64,000 bases of DNA from M2408 sp040386975 (GCA_040386975.1 JAZKEO010000013.1:1-64000), one strand, 5' to 3'. Counted from the stretch's first letter, positions 45,943 through 56,146 are shown. Numbers and translations are program-made. Notes: generated by a model not told the origin, from the sequence alone.

Positions 45943-47658
45943 CTAATTGATAGCGGCTAAATATTCTCCCAAAATAGTTGTTGCATCTAGGTTTAATTTT
46001 TTCTTCAAACGATTTTTAACAATTTTGACGCTATCATCCGAAATATTTCTGAAACTGGCAATTTCTTTGTTGGATAGATTTAGTTTGATTAAAGAACATA
46101 ATTCAATTTCTGTTTTATTGAGGGAAGGGTGAAGTTGAACTAATTTATTTTTGAAATGAAGCAAAATTAATTCTGAATTTTCATTCAAATCTTCTACGCG
46201 TTTATCTAAGGTTTGTCTTGTTTTTAATTGTGTTAGTATTGTTTTGATTTCTTGTTTGATTTCAGATTCTTTTAAGGAAGAAAGAAAATTGAGTTGGGAA
46301 ATAATTTCTTTGTTTAATTCTTTTTTCTTGGAGAAATCAATCGCAAATTCAGTGAGATTTTTTTCTTGGACTCCAATTTTTAATTTCAATTTCTCCTCTT
46401 CCAATTTTAAAAATTCTTTTTCTAAAACCGCTTTTTTTTGTTTGTTTTTGAGATTTTGGTAAATTACAAACACAGCGATTATGAATAAAACAAAAATACT
46501 GATAGATAAAATGCTAATAAAATTATTTTCTTTTTTTTCTAATTCCAAGGCCTTTAAAGAATTGCGTTTTTGTTTTTGTTCAACTGCCAATCTTATTTTT
46601 GCTTCCGAAATCAAATATTTGGCAATTATTTTATTGGAATTATTTAAAGCTTCTTTTTTTTCTCGTTCATTAATTAGCTGAATTTCTTTTATTTTTGAAA
46701 ATAGTTGATTGGCTTTTATGTAATTTTTTTCTGATAAAGAGATTTCATGTTGCATGCACAAGAAATGATATTTTGCAATCGTGCTCATTTTGGAATAGTA
46801 TCCAATTAATGCATGTTCTATTTTTTTAGCTTCATCGAGCTTATTTGTTTTTAAATAACAGCTAACCAATAAACTTTGGTAAAAAGTCTGCTTTAAAATT
46901 CTTTTGCGACTTAAATCATTTTCATGAACTGCTTCTAGGCAAATTATTGCTTTTTCGTGTTTTTTTAGCTCATAAAGACAGCGTCCAACATTTTCTTTGA
47001 CGCTAAAATAGAAGTCAGGGTCATTGTTTTTATTTAAAATATAGCTTTCTGCTTCTTGAAAATTCTTTAGTGCTTTATGAAATTCTTTTTTTTGAAAATA
47101 AGCTAGACCGATGTTATTTTTTGAGGAACCGAAGTAAATTTTGTTTTCTATTTGTTCACAAGATTTTAGTTGTAAATTAAAATAATAAAGAGCACTATCA
47201 GCTTGATTAAGTTGATAAAACATCGTACCAATACTATTTGAAGCTAAAAATTTTGAAAAATCATCGTCGGTTTGTTGGTAAACCTTCTTTTTATATTCAA
47301 TGGCAGTTGAAAAAGAACCTATACTTTGAAATAATTCTCCAAATGCCGAATTGTATAAACGTTCATACTCCAAGGAATCACCCTTATTTAATTCTTTTGC
47401 TTTTAATAATAGATTGAGTGCGTCCGAATAATTCTTTTTTTCAATCAGTATTTTACCATAATTTACATAAAAGGCCGTTTTTTGATTTTTATTGAATTTT
47501 TTTAAAGCGTTTTTATTTAATTCAATCATTATTTTTTCCGCCTCATCTACTTTTCCTTTTTCAAATAATTTCCATGATTTATCAACTAAATCAAATTGTG
47601 AAAAAGAGCTAAAATGGATTAGAGAAAGAAAACAAGTAAATAAAACTAATTTTAGCAT
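45943..47658 (-). CDS. Membrane-anchored TPR / LuxR-HTH regulator (copy 1)
   Basis: The 571-residue protein has a signal peptide or anchor (1-20), about eight TPR-like repeats (30-345), one membrane helix (about 382-403), a coiled coil and a C-terminal LuxR-type HTH (LNKTEIELCSLIKLNLSNKEIASFRNIS). The arrangement predicts TPR repeats in the periplasm and HTH in the cytoplasm, a one-component sensor. Two relatives lie at 59204-60934 and 62756-64000. It is the most downstream of the three in the block of secreted-protein genes. The ligand and targets are unknown. Confidence 0.85.
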   Translation of the reverse strand: MLKLVLFTCFLSLIHFSSFSQFDLVDKSWKLFEKGKVDEAEKIMIELNKNALKKFNKNQKTAFYVNYGKILIEKKNYSDALNLLLKAKELNKGDSLEYERLYNSAFGELFQSIGSFSTAIEYKKKVYQQTDDDFSKFLASNSIGTMFYQLNQADSALYYFNLQLKSCEQIENKIYFGSSKNNIGLAYFQKKEFHKALKNFQEAESYILNKNNDPDFYFSVKENVGRCLYELKKHEKAIICLEAVHENDLSRKRILKQTFYQSLLVSCYLKTNKLDEAKKIEHALIGYYSKMSTIAKYHFLCMQHEISLSEKNYIKANQLFSKIKEIQLINEREKKEALNNSNKIIAKYLISEAKIRLAVEQKQKRNSLKALELEKKENNFISILSISIFVLFIIAVFVIYQNLKNKQKKAVLEKEFLKLEEEKLKLKIGVQEKNLTEFAIDFSKKKELNKEIISQLNFLSSLKESEIKQEIKTILTQLKTRQTLDKRVEDLNENSELILLHFKNKLVQLHPSLNKTEIELCSLIKLNLSNKEIASFRNISDDSVKIVKNRLKKKLNLDATTILGEYLAAIN

Positions 47659-47696
47659 AGAGATTTATTATGTGCGAATATACTATTAAAATGTAA

Positions 47697-47731
47697 GAAG
47701 CCACGATTCAAATTAACGAATTCGTGGCTTC
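47697..47731. terminator. Hairpin after the PNGase F-like gene
   Basis: GAAGCCACGA and TTCGTGGCTTC pair across an AT-rich loop, 20 bases after the stop at 47752 on the minus strand. No long U-tract follows, so efficiency is uncertain. Confidence 0.55.
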
Positions 47732-47751
47732 ATATTTCAATAAATTATAAA

Positions 47752-49092
47752 TTAATCTTCATTCAAAACATTTAATTTAAAACTACTTGTTTTTTCATTT
47801 TTAAAAACAATTTTCACCATATAAATTCCATTTTTAAAAGAACTTAAATCAATTTCTTTTGAATCGTTAAACAAAATTTGTGTTCCGATTAAATTCGTAA
47901 CAGTAATTGATTTAATTTCTTCATTTGTCTGAATAGTTGCTTTTTTAGATGCAGGATTTGGATATATATAGGTGAAACGTGCTTCTTCTTTCAGCTCTTT
48001 TACGTTTAAATTATCTCTTGTTCCTTGTAAATAAAGAGAAATTGGGAAATAACCTTCATTATTTGCAAAAACTGCTGTTGGAACGTCAATTTTAAAGCTA
48101 TGTTCACCAGCTTCTAAATAACCCAAATCAATTTCTCTTATTGGAATTACAGCTCCTGGACACCAATTACTGAAAGATTGCCATTGAGCGTTTGTTTTTG
48201 GATTTGAGCCATAAATTCCATTTCCTTGTGTGTTGTATATTCTGTATGGTTCACAAGTTGTTTCTCCTGGTTTGTATGTTAAAACCAAAGCAGAATCAAA
48301 ATAGATGTAGTGAAACCTTCTGTTGTATTCTTCTCCACCGTTATTTGCTCCATGATTGGAAGTAATCAAATAAAATTTAGCTTGATCAAGACCTGTAGGT
48401 AAAGAGAAATTGATTGTACGTGTTGTTTTTCCAATAGTATCACTCGCACCTACTTGATAATCATTTAGGTAATTTTGAAAATTAAGTGGTAAAATATAAT
48501 CGTTGGATGAAATTACTTCTGAATTTGATGTAAGTTTTAAAGTTCCAAAAAAGACATCATTTCTCCCCGCACAACCTGCAACTTGTGTATTTGCAGCATA
48601 AGGTACACCAAAAACGTGTAATTCAACCCAAAAATCATATAATTGATTCATCGCAACATCTTTTACAATTTTTGCAATATTATCAATATTGAAGCTGTAA
48701 GGAACTTCATCAGGTTGAATGTTTTTATTCATAAAAGGTGTTATAAATCTACCTAATTCTATGCGTTGAACATTGTCTGGAATATAACTTGTATCCCCTT
48801 TAGGAACAAAAGCCAAATTTACACTTCCAATTCTGTCGTAATTATCGCAAGAAGCTTTAATGGTAACATCTAAATTTAAAGTACTTCCTAAAGAAAGAAG
48901 ATCTTCAGTACTTAATTTTTTAGCATATAAATCATTTCTATGTCTAATAACGCCTTCTGGTGTTGGGAAATTTACCACACCTGCATAACCATCATAAAAC
49001 AAAATTTCGTCAAAAATAGTTAGTGTTGTATCTTGGCTATAAAAATTGAATATAGCCAAATTTAAAAATACGAATAGTTTAATTTTTTTCAT
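47752..49092 (-). CDS. PNGase F-like glycosidase with T9SS type A domain
   Basis: The 446-residue protein has a signal peptide (about 1-19). The two jelly-roll halves of peptide-N-glycosidase F appear at about 20-170 (FDEILFYDGYAGVVNFPTPEG) and about 200-360, with ITSNHGANNGGEEYNRRFHYIYFD holding the acidic residues in the F-type layout. PNGase F releases N-glycans from glycoprotein asparagine; activity here is inferred. A type A sorting domain (about 372-446, IYPNPASKKATIQ) shows export by T9SS. It lies in the block with TPR-LuxR regulators. Confidence 0.82.
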   Translation of the reverse strand: MKKIKLFVFLNLAIFNFYSQDTTLTIFDEILFYDGYAGVVNFPTPEGVIRHRNDLYAKKLSTEDLLSLGSTLNLDVTIKASCDNYDRIGSVNLAFVPKGDTSYIPDNVQRIELGRFITPFMNKNIQPDEVPYSFNIDNIAKIVKDVAMNQLYDFWVELHVFGVPYAANTQVAGCAGRNDVFFGTLKLTSNSEVISSNDYILPLNFQNYLNDYQVGASDTIGKTTRTINFSLPTGLDQAKFYLITSNHGANNGGEEYNRRFHYIYFDSALVLTYKPGETTCEPYRIYNTQGNGIYGSNPKTNAQWQSFSNWCPGAVIPIREIDLGYLEAGEHSFKIDVPTAVFANNEGYFPISLYLQGTRDNLNVKELKEEARFTYIYPNPASKKATIQTNEEIKSITVTNLIGTQILFNDSKEIDLSSFKNGIYMVKIVFKNEKTSSFKLNVLNED

Positions 49093-49241
49093 GATGATTT
49101 TTTGATTTTAAAAGATTCTACTTTTTGTTTTAATTTGTAATTTTTTACTATTGAATAAACCAGATTTTTCTCTAAAATTAATCATTGTTAAAAATCTTGA
49201 GGACTAAAAAAAGGTATATTCTTGAAATGTTATAGTTAATT

Positions 49242-52200
49242 TTATTTATTGAAAACGGTTAATTTAAGTGTGTATTGATTCAAATTGGTACTAATTTTCA
49301 CGTAATAAATTCCGTTAGCAAAGTTACTTGTACTCACTTCTATTTGATTTTTTGAAATAATATTTGTTTCGAAATAGATATTCTTTCCTAAATTGTCAAG
49401 TATGTTTATTTGATCTGTTTCGCTGTTTAGACCATAAATGTTGACAGATTTATCTGAAGGATTTGGATATAAAAAGTATTCATCTTGATTTTTTAGATTT
49501 ATTGTTCGAATATCAGCATAGGTAAATTCTCCATTAAAATCGGTTTGTTTCAATCGGTAATAATTTAATCCTAAAACAGGATTAAAATCTTCTAAATAAT
49601 AAGATTGTGGAATGGATGTTGTTCCAGCCCCATCTACGATTCCTAGATTTACCCAATTCAGTCCATCGACCGATTTATCAATTGTGAAATAGTCATTATC
49701 TCTTTCTGCTGAGGTTTCCCAAGTTAAATCAACGGCTTTTTTGTTGTTTAAATTAGCATCAAAAAAGAGTAATTCAATTGGAAGCGGAGTTGCTGGATTT
49801 ATAGAAGCTATTGTTACATATTTGGTCAAATTGTTGCCAATATGTGTATTTGAAATGTTTGAAACTGTGATAACAGGGTTGGAATATGAAATTACAATTC
49901 CTGTTCCATCACCATTGTAATAACATTGTGTTCCACCGTTAGCAAAATTTCCATCGTCGTCAACTAAAAAACGAAGATGTGCAATATTAACTGAAGTAGG
50001 TTGAGCTGCAGCTTGAAGTTTAAAATCCATATTGAAGTCTTCTGCAAAATTTGTTTTGGTTATACGCCATTCGCGTTCTAATCTTGAGGTCAAAGTACAG
50101 TTTGTTAATCCTGTTGGCACTTCAGCTTTAGAAGCTGTGGTTGAATACATTTTTCCAGTATTTGCACCACTTACTACAAAAGATTTGTCAACTGCAAATG
50201 TAGAGCTATTTCCAATGTTTGTTGTAGCTAAAGTTCCTTTGTAAATACGTACGGTATCATCATAATTATGTGATTGTTTTTGCAACAAAAGAGAAGCATC
50301 GTCACGTCCAATGCCGATAATTTTATTTTGATAAAGAGCATTTCCCACCCAAATTTGAGTAGCATCTGAAGCTAAATAATTTGATACGGAAGCTGAAGTA
50401 CCTAAAGTAATACCATATTTAATTGCCAAATAAGATTCAACTTGTAAATTTTGTGTGGCGTTCAAAATACTTGGAAAAATAATAAATTCACCCATTCCTC
50501 CTTGCATAAACTCACTGTTGTCTAAATTTGAGCCGATACAAAGTCCATTTTGTGAAGCTACACGCCAACCATCATTATAGGAAGCCCCAGCAACCCCGTT
50601 AAATTTTCCATTTCCACTAATGGCACCAGGAACGCCTCTTACGGATTGTAAAAATGCTTCAACAGTTTGAGAACCATTTGAGCTAAAAGCGTTTTGTTGA
50701 GATGAACCATCAGCATTATTGATATACATCAAGGCATCTCCTTTTACTTTTATACTTCCATTTCCTGTGTGATACCAATCCATTGCAACAATCCCATTGT
50801 CTTCACCAATAACTTGGTAAACAGAAAAACCAGTTGTTGTATTTCCTAAGTTAATATCCCCAGTTTGAACCAAGCGATTGCTAGTTCCGTCTGTATAAAT
50901 AAAAGGATTGTAATTGAATCTATTGTTTGTTGTAGTACCTGATCCATCCTTAAAAGTTGGTTGAAGTGAGGCTGTTCCTTGCGTTACTGTTACTGCTGGA
51001 CTAACTTGAGATCCCCAAGATGAAACTAAGGCGTTGTTGGTTGTTGTATTCGTTGAAGCATTGCTTTTTAACCAAAGTGATGAACCTGTCACTCCTCCTG
51101 GTGTAACACACACGATTAAACTTCTATTCCCTGCTGGGTTGGTAGCTGTAATTGCAGGAGTTGATCCAGAATTGTAATTCGTGGCGGAAGCCGTAAACTG
51201 TGTTATTAAACCATCAATTGTTGTTGCTAATGTACCTGTGTTATTTAAATCGTAAACTAACCAAAAATAATTTGTTCCTGAAGCCAAAGTTTGCGATCCA
51301 TTGATGTTGTAAGTCGATGTTGATGGAGAAGCATTAGAACCAAAAAGCGTGTTTGTTGTAAAGCTATTAGAAGTTCCTGTATAGTAAATATCTGCTCCAC
51401 TCAATGCCGTAACTCCAGCTGTTCCAGAAACATTTGTTTGAATTTGAGTAAGTGTTAGAGGTGAAGCAGCACCTGTTGTTGTGATTTCTAGACAGATTAT
51501 CTGTTGATTCACATCACATTTGGAAACACTCGCTGTTGAAGCTTGTGTTACAGTTGAAGCAGTTAAAACCATTGGTGGAGGGCAATTCCCTGTACCTGAT
51601 GTCCCAGCTCCTGTTACAGGATTATGGCTAGCAATTATGATACCTCCAGCAATATCCAAGACTTCAACTCTCATTTCGCCTTCAAAAGAACCGGCTGCTG
51701 TTTCAATAACTCTTATTACATCCCCAGTTGCAGCATTAAAAGTAAAGTCTATTGGACCACTTCCTGTAGTGAAGGTTGGACCTAAATTTGTTAAAACATC
51801 TACTCCATTTACTTGAACTTTAACTATTCCTCCGTTCCAGCCATCACCAAATGTATCAGTTAAACGAACTGTATGAGTACAAGAACAGCCAACAGCTGAA
51901 CTTAATGCTCCGAAACTTGTTGTACCGTTAGTAATTCCAGTTATGGTTCCTGTTCCTGGATTTCCAGCAGTTCTTAAAATGTTTCCTGATGAAGCACTCG
52001 TAATTGCCCTTACTTGTATGCCAGAGATTGTCAATATATCATCCCGATTCGTTCCTCCTGAGGTGTAAGTAATTGTTATAGTAGTACTAGTAACAACTAT
52101 AGCTAAAGCAGATAAATTTACTGCACCACCATTTTGTGTGAGAGTACCTACTCCTGGGTTAAATTGAAAGTTTGCAGGAATTGTTAAGATAAGTGTTGCA

Positions 52201-52391
52201 CCTGCTGCGACAGCAAAATCACCATTAGTTCCCTCATCAATAATAATGTTTCCTAAATTATTATAAGCACTTGAAAAGGTACAAGTTGTTATGGCTAAAC
52301 TTGGGGCTGTTATTCCTACAGCTGAAAAAAATGTTTGATTTGAGAGCAGTAGTAAAAAAGAAATTAAAAGAGAACTTCTTTTTACTTTCAT
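49242..52391 (-). CDS. Large T9SS type A surface protein (paralogue 1)
   Basis: The 1049-residue protein has a signal peptide (1-24, ending NQTFFS) and a beta-rich segment (about 30-185). A module with LTDTFGDGWNGG and SGTSGTGNCPPPM (about 190-430) follows, then a lectin-like or DUF8202-like section (about 440-790) with YLAIKYGITL and NKIIGIGRDD. A Fn3-like module (LPIELLFFDANLNNKKAVDLTWET) and a type A sorting domain (about 970-1049) close the protein. The module order is repeated in the gene at 56338-59025. I chose the ATG at 52391 for the signal peptide. No catalytic site is recognised; adhesion or binding is likely. Confidence 0.87.
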   Translation of the reverse strand: MKVKRSSLLISFLLLLSNQTFFSAVGITAPSLAITTCTFSSAYNNLGNIIIDEGTNGDFAVAAGATLILTIPANFQFNPGVGTLTQNGGAVNLSALAIVVTSTTITITYTSGGTNRDDILTISGIQVRAITSASSGNILRTAGNPGTGTITGITNGTTSFGALSSAVGCSCTHTVRLTDTFGDGWNGGIVKVQVNGVDVLTNLGPTFTTGSGPIDFTFNAATGDVIRVIETAAGSFEGEMRVEVLDIAGGIIIASHNPVTGAGTSGTGNCPPPMVLTASTVTQASTASVSKCDVNQQIICLEITTTGAASPLTLTQIQTNVSGTAGVTALSGADIYYTGTSNSFTTNTLFGSNASPSTSTYNINGSQTLASGTNYFWLVYDLNNTGTLATTIDGLITQFTASATNYNSGSTPAITATNPAGNRSLIVCVTPGGVTGSSLWLKSNASTNTTTNNALVSSWGSQVSPAVTVTQGTASLQPTFKDGSGTTTNNRFNYNPFIYTDGTSNRLVQTGDINLGNTTTGFSVYQVIGEDNGIVAMDWYHTGNGSIKVKGDALMYINNADGSSQQNAFSSNGSQTVEAFLQSVRGVPGAISGNGKFNGVAGASYNDGWRVASQNGLCIGSNLDNSEFMQGGMGEFIIFPSILNATQNLQVESYLAIKYGITLGTSASVSNYLASDATQIWVGNALYQNKIIGIGRDDASLLLQKQSHNYDDTVRIYKGTLATTNIGNSSTFAVDKSFVVSGANTGKMYSTTASKAEVPTGLTNCTLTSRLEREWRITKTNFAEDFNMDFKLQAAAQPTSVNIAHLRFLVDDDGNFANGGTQCYYNGDGTGIVISYSNPVITVSNISNTHIGNNLTKYVTIASINPATPLPIELLFFDANLNNKKAVDLTWETSAERDNDYFTIDKSVDGLNWVNLGIVDGAGTTSIPQSYYLEDFNPVLGLNYYRLKQTDFNGEFTYADIRTINLKNQDEYFLYPNPSDKSVNIYGLNSETDQINILDNLGKNIYFETNIISKNQIEVSTSNFANGIYYVKISTNLNQYTLKLTVFNK

Positions 52392-52443
52392 TGATAGAGT
52401 GATATTCATAACTAAAATTTTAAATGTTTTTTATTAGGTTTTG

Positions 52444-52451
52444 CAAAGTTA
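52444..52451 (-). promoter_or_regulatory. -7 box (TAACTTTG) of paralogue 1
   Basis: TAACTTTG on the minus strand matches TAnnTTTG, with a CAA (52473-52475, TTG on the minus strand) 21 bases upstream. It lies 53 bases before the start at 52391. The GTTAAC direct repeat begins 33 bases further upstream. Confidence 0.6.
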
Positions 52452-52483
52452 TGTGAGTTGGAATGCTCCTTCCAAACATTGTA

Positions 52484-52501
52484 GGTTAACATTTGGTAAA
52501 C
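52484..52501. promoter_or_regulatory. GTTAAC/GTAAAC direct repeat (operator candidate)
   Basis: GGTTAACATTTGGTAAAC contains two half-sites, GTTAAC and GTAAAC, 11 bp apart in the same orientation. An identical 18-base sequence lies at 54149-54166. Both sit 32-33 bases upstream of a -7 box. Confidence 0.65.
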
Positions 52502-52518
52502 AGCGCTGATATAGAGCA

Positions 52519-54006
52519 TTATAAGAGGGATATCTGTAAAATTGTTTGCCCAGAAATAGCTTGATTATTTTTGTCTAAACCATTGTATTGGATAAAATAG
52601 GTACCTTCCGAAACGTGTTCGTTGTTTATTTTTCCATCCCATTTAAAGTCAAGTGTATCAAATGAGATGATTTCATTCCCCCATCGATTAAAAATGCTTG
52701 TATTTAAATTATTTATGCCTTTTGATGTGATGAAAAACAAATCATTTGTCTTATCTTCATTCGGGGTGAAAATATTTGGAATTTGAATTTCAATGATATG
52801 TTCAATCTGAATTGAACTCGTCCATTCAGAACTACAAATGCCATTTGATGCAATTAAAGTAACTTTATATTCCTTTCCATTTTCATAAAAAGTACTTACA
52901 TCTTCTAATGATGAATTAGTTAAATTTTCACCATTTCCAAAGTCCCACTCATAAGATGTTGCATTTTGACTTTGATTTGTAAATGTTGCTTCAAGCCCTA
53001 AAATAGTAATATCTGCTTGAGCGATTGGTAAGGATAAAACTTGGACACTTACTATTTGAGTGTTAGAGCAATTATTTAAATCAGTGGCTATAACAGTATA
53101 TGTTTGTGAATTTGTGACCTGAAATTTGACTCCATTTGTTATGCCATTGTTCCAAATGTAAGTTAAATTGAGATCGGTACTTGTTGCGTTTAAGCTTACT
53201 GTTTCTCCAGAGCAAACAATTAAATCTTCAGTTAATGAAAATACAGGCTGTTGGTTAATTACAACGTTTATTAGAGCGCTTGAATCGGAACAGTTTGGAT
53301 TATTCGAAATAGAATAAAGATACTGTCCAGATAGATTAATTTGTGGATTGAACTCTCCCAAACTCCCATTTGCTAAATTACTTGTCCCACTCCAAGTTCC
53401 TTGGTTTGAGAGAGTTGTTTGATTTTCTATCAAGTTTATTAAATTTAGCGGATTGTCGTTAGTACAAAAAATTTGATTTGTTAAAGTGATTGGATTAGGA
53501 TCACATCTTTCAAGTTTAATATCATCAACAACTGGGTCATTTCCGCCCATTCCTGCCATATTTGTAACTATTTGAAAAGAGTATGTGCTTGAAGTAGCAG
53601 TAAATTGCAAAACTCCTTCATTCCAATTAAAACCAGAAACAGAAAAATTTTGACTCGCTACTAGCGTATTGTTTTCATCAAGTAGTTTAAAATCTAAATC
53701 AATTGTTTGATCCCAAGCGTCTTTTGTCCAAAAACTTAATTGATAATCAGCTCCTGGACATAAATTTGTTAATGTTCTACTGTAAATTAAGCCTATTTGA
53801 CCATCAACAATGTTCATGTACAAAGCCATATTACCTGAATGTGGTGAATAATTTTGTGGAATATCTTGGTAGGTCATTCCAGGAATTAAGTCTGAACATT
53901 GTGTTGAATATTCAAAACTATCGAACAATAATTCATTCCAAGTACATTGTGACTGCAATGAATTAGGGGAGTAAAACAAAGCAAGGAATATAATTTTCTT
54001 TAACAT
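52519..54006 (-). CDS. PKD-domain surface protein, T9SS type B
   Basis: The 495-residue protein has a signal peptide (about 1-19). A carbohydrate-binding-like N-terminal domain (20-170) contains FDSFEYSTQC and GNMALYMNIVDGQIG. An Ig-like section and one PKD domain (about 320-400, YEWDFGNGENLTN) follow, and the C-terminal gliding-motility-associated domain covers about 405-495 (PNIFTPNEDKTNDLF, IFNRWGNEI). It is exported by T9SS as type B cargo. Its promoter carries the same 18-base direct repeat as the neighbouring gene. Confidence 0.87.
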   Translation of the reverse strand: MLKKIIFLALFYSPNSLQSQCTWNELLFDSFEYSTQCSDLIPGMTYQDIPQNYSPHSGNMALYMNIVDGQIGLIYSRTLTNLCPGADYQLSFWTKDAWDQTIDLDFKLLDENNTLVASQNFSVSGFNWNEGVLQFTATSSTYSFQIVTNMAGMGGNDPVVDDIKLERCDPNPITLTNQIFCTNDNPLNLINLIENQTTLSNQGTWSGTSNLANGSLGEFNPQINLSGQYLYSISNNPNCSDSSALINVVINQQPVFSLTEDLIVCSGETVSLNATSTDLNLTYIWNNGITNGVKFQVTNSQTYTVIATDLNNCSNTQIVSVQVLSLPIAQADITILGLEATFTNQSQNATSYEWDFGNGENLTNSSLEDVSTFYENGKEYKVTLIASNGICSSEWTSSIQIEHIIEIQIPNIFTPNEDKTNDLFFITSKGINNLNTSIFNRWGNEIISFDTLDFKWDGKINNEHVSEGTYFIQYNGLDKNNQAISGQTILQISLL

Positions 54007-54109
54007 ATTTTTCTTTTTTAATCTGTTGATTTTCCTCTTGAGCTCAATTTTATTTTATTGATTTTAGAGTTTAATTTATGAAGTCTGTAAGATCGATTTG
54101 CGATCAGAG

Positions 54110-54117
54110 CAAAGGTA
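54110..54117 (-). promoter_or_regulatory. -7 box (TACCTTTG) of the PKD protein gene
   Basis: TACCTTTG on the minus strand matches TAnnTTTG, 104 bases before the ATG at 54006. The GGTTAACATTTGGTAAAC repeat begins 32 bases upstream of it (54149), the same layout as at 52444-52501. Confidence 0.6.
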
Positions 54118-54148
54118 GAGCATACCTTTTTTTCTGTCTAATAATCAA

Positions 54149-54166
54149 GGTTAACATTTGGTAAAC
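54149..54166. promoter_or_regulatory. GTTAAC/GTAAAC direct repeat, second copy
   Basis: GGTTAACATTTGGTAAAC is an exact copy of the sequence at 52484-52501, in the same orientation relative to its gene. Confidence 0.65.
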
Positions 54167-54268
54167 CAATTATCATAAAGTTTTAAAAAAGAAAAATTTA
54201 GAAAAAGATTGTTGTTGAAAGAAAAGTAATGTGGAATGTAAATTTCAGGATAGAATTACTATTTAAGA

Positions 54269-54299
54269 TCATGTGAATCATTTGATTAGACTCACATGA
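54269..54299 (-). terminator. Weak hairpin over the stop codon
   Basis: TCATGTGA (54269-54276) and TCACATGA (54292-54299) are exact inverted repeats flanking the stop of the split PKD gene. No U-tract follows; terminator or mRNA-stabilising role is uncertain. Confidence 0.35.
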
Positions 54300-56048
54300 C
54301 CAATAAATTTGTTTAATTTAAAATTATCGTCTTGAAAAACAATTTCCCAGCCATAAATGCCATCTTGAATTATTTTCTCATGAAATGTTCCATCCCAACT
54401 ACTTTGATAATCGCGCGTTTCAAAAACCAATTCCCCCCATTTATCAAATATTCTGAATCGGTAAGAAAAAACTTTGAAATCTGAAGAAAAAACAGGAGAA
54501 AATGTATTGTTGAATTTATTTCCATCAGGTGTAAAGCTATTAGGTATGTAAAAAGTTTGAAGACTTTTATACTGTAAAATGGTGCTTGTTGAGTCAAAAC
54601 AGCCGAATTGATTTGTCGCTTTTAAATTTACTATACTATTTTCTTCAACATTACTGAAATCGTATGTTGGATTTTCTTCAGTACTAATTTCATTACCAAA
54701 ACTCCAGCTAAACAAGGTTGCATTTTGTGAAGTATTTTCAAAATTAATGATGTTGTTTTCAAAGCCAAAATANNNNNNNNNNTGAAGCAATTGGTTTTGG
54801 AAAAACAGTTATGAAATTTGGTATTTGAGTTGAGCCTTCGCAGCCAATTTGATCTGTAATACTTAAAGAAACATGGAAGTTCCCACTATTTGTGTAAGTT
54901 GTTTGTATCATGTCAATTGATGAACTCGTTTCTCCATTGCCAAAATCCCAAATGCTATTTTGTGTATTTTCTGTTAAATTTGTGAAAACAACCGCTAAAG
55001 ATTCGCAGCCTTCTTGAATATTACTTGAAAAAATAGGTACTGGATTGGCGTGAATTATTGTTTGAACGGTATCGGAAATCTGACATCCATTCGCGAGAGT
55101 GCTTGTTGCAATATAATCTGTTATTCCAACTTCTGGAATAAAATCAACTCCGTTTGTTATGCCATTATTCCATGAAATTGAACCATTTCCACTAGCTAAA
55201 TGTTTAACACTTGTTCCAAAACACGCTGTTATATCCGCACTGACATTTATAATTGGAATTTCACCAATGATTTCTACTTCAGCAGTGTCTGAGCACCCAA
55301 TAGAATCGACAACAATAAGTTCATAATTACCAGCAACTAAATTAGTGGCATTGTTAGATGTTGAAACACTTGGAGTCCAGTTATACGTTAAATTTCCAAT
55401 CCCTCCTGTCACGACAGCATTTATTGAACCCAAGGTTAAATTAGGGTTGCAAGCAATGTTGTTTTCTTGTAAGTCAATTGTTAAGGCGTTAGCGCTTGAT
55501 ACGGAAATTGCATCTAAAAAATTACCAACACTTAACATTCCACCACTTGATGAAATAGAATTAAATTGTAAACGGTAATTTGTAACTCCATTATTTGGGA
55601 AAGTGTAACTCAGATTATTTTCAACCCAAGCAGTTTGATCTGCAGAAAAATCGCCTAAATTGATATAAGGTCCACCAATGGGTCCTATTGAAAGAGATAA
55701 AACATCCACTCCCCATCTTCCTCTATGAGCAAAACTAATGTTAAAAGTTTCACCTGGTACAACTGTGATATCTTGATAGAGTGTAGATACTTCATTGGCG
55801 TTTAATTCAATAAATTGTTCACCAGAAAAAGCCGGAACTCCTTCAAATCCATCACTCCAAACTTCCATTATTCCATCTGAAGCAGTTGTATTCCAACAAG
55901 CTAAGTCAAAATTGGTAACAAAAGCTAAGTTGCCTGGAGTGGCAAGAATGCTGTTGTCGAAATCAGAATTACAAACTCTACTACAAGATTGTGCTTGAGC
56001 CTTCGAGTATATATGCAAACTTAAAATAATTAAAATTAAATTTTTCAT
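54278..56048 (-). CDS. PKD surface protein, T9SS type B, interrupted by assembly gap
   Basis: Two frames join across a 10-N gap at 54773-54782 to give a protein of about 590 residues. The 5' part (54783-56048) has a signal peptide ending AQAQ, a carbohydrate-binding-like domain (FNISFAHRGRWGVDVLSLSI), Ig-like segments and a PKD domain (SIWDFGNGETSS). The 3' part (54278-54772) has a second PKD domain (TLFSWSFGNE) and the type B C-terminal domain (IPNSFTPDGNKFNNTF, IFDKWGELVF). The frames differ by one base across the gap, but the gap length is arbitrary. I chose the ATG at 56048 for the signal peptide. Confidence 0.82.
54773..54782. other. Assembly gap (10 N)
   Basis: This is a placeholder scaffold gap at the start of the second PKD domain (after FPKPIAS). 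The missing stretch is probably short, since both sides belong to the same domain. Confidence 1.
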
Positions 56049-56128
56049 TTTTAAGTTTTTAAATGTTCTTCTTTTCACGACTCGTAAAACGTGTAAATTT
56101 ATTTTTAATTTGCCGTTTTGCGACAATA

Positions 56129-56146
56129 GTTTACCTAATGTTTACT
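56129..56146. promoter_or_regulatory. Inverted copy of the GTAAAC direct repeat
   Basis: On the minus strand this reads AGTAAACATTAGGTAAAC, 15 of 18 matches to GGTTAACATTTGGTAAAC. It lies 81 bases upstream of the gap-interrupted PKD gene but in opposite orientation relative to the gene, and no clear -7 box is at the expected place. Confidence 0.4.
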
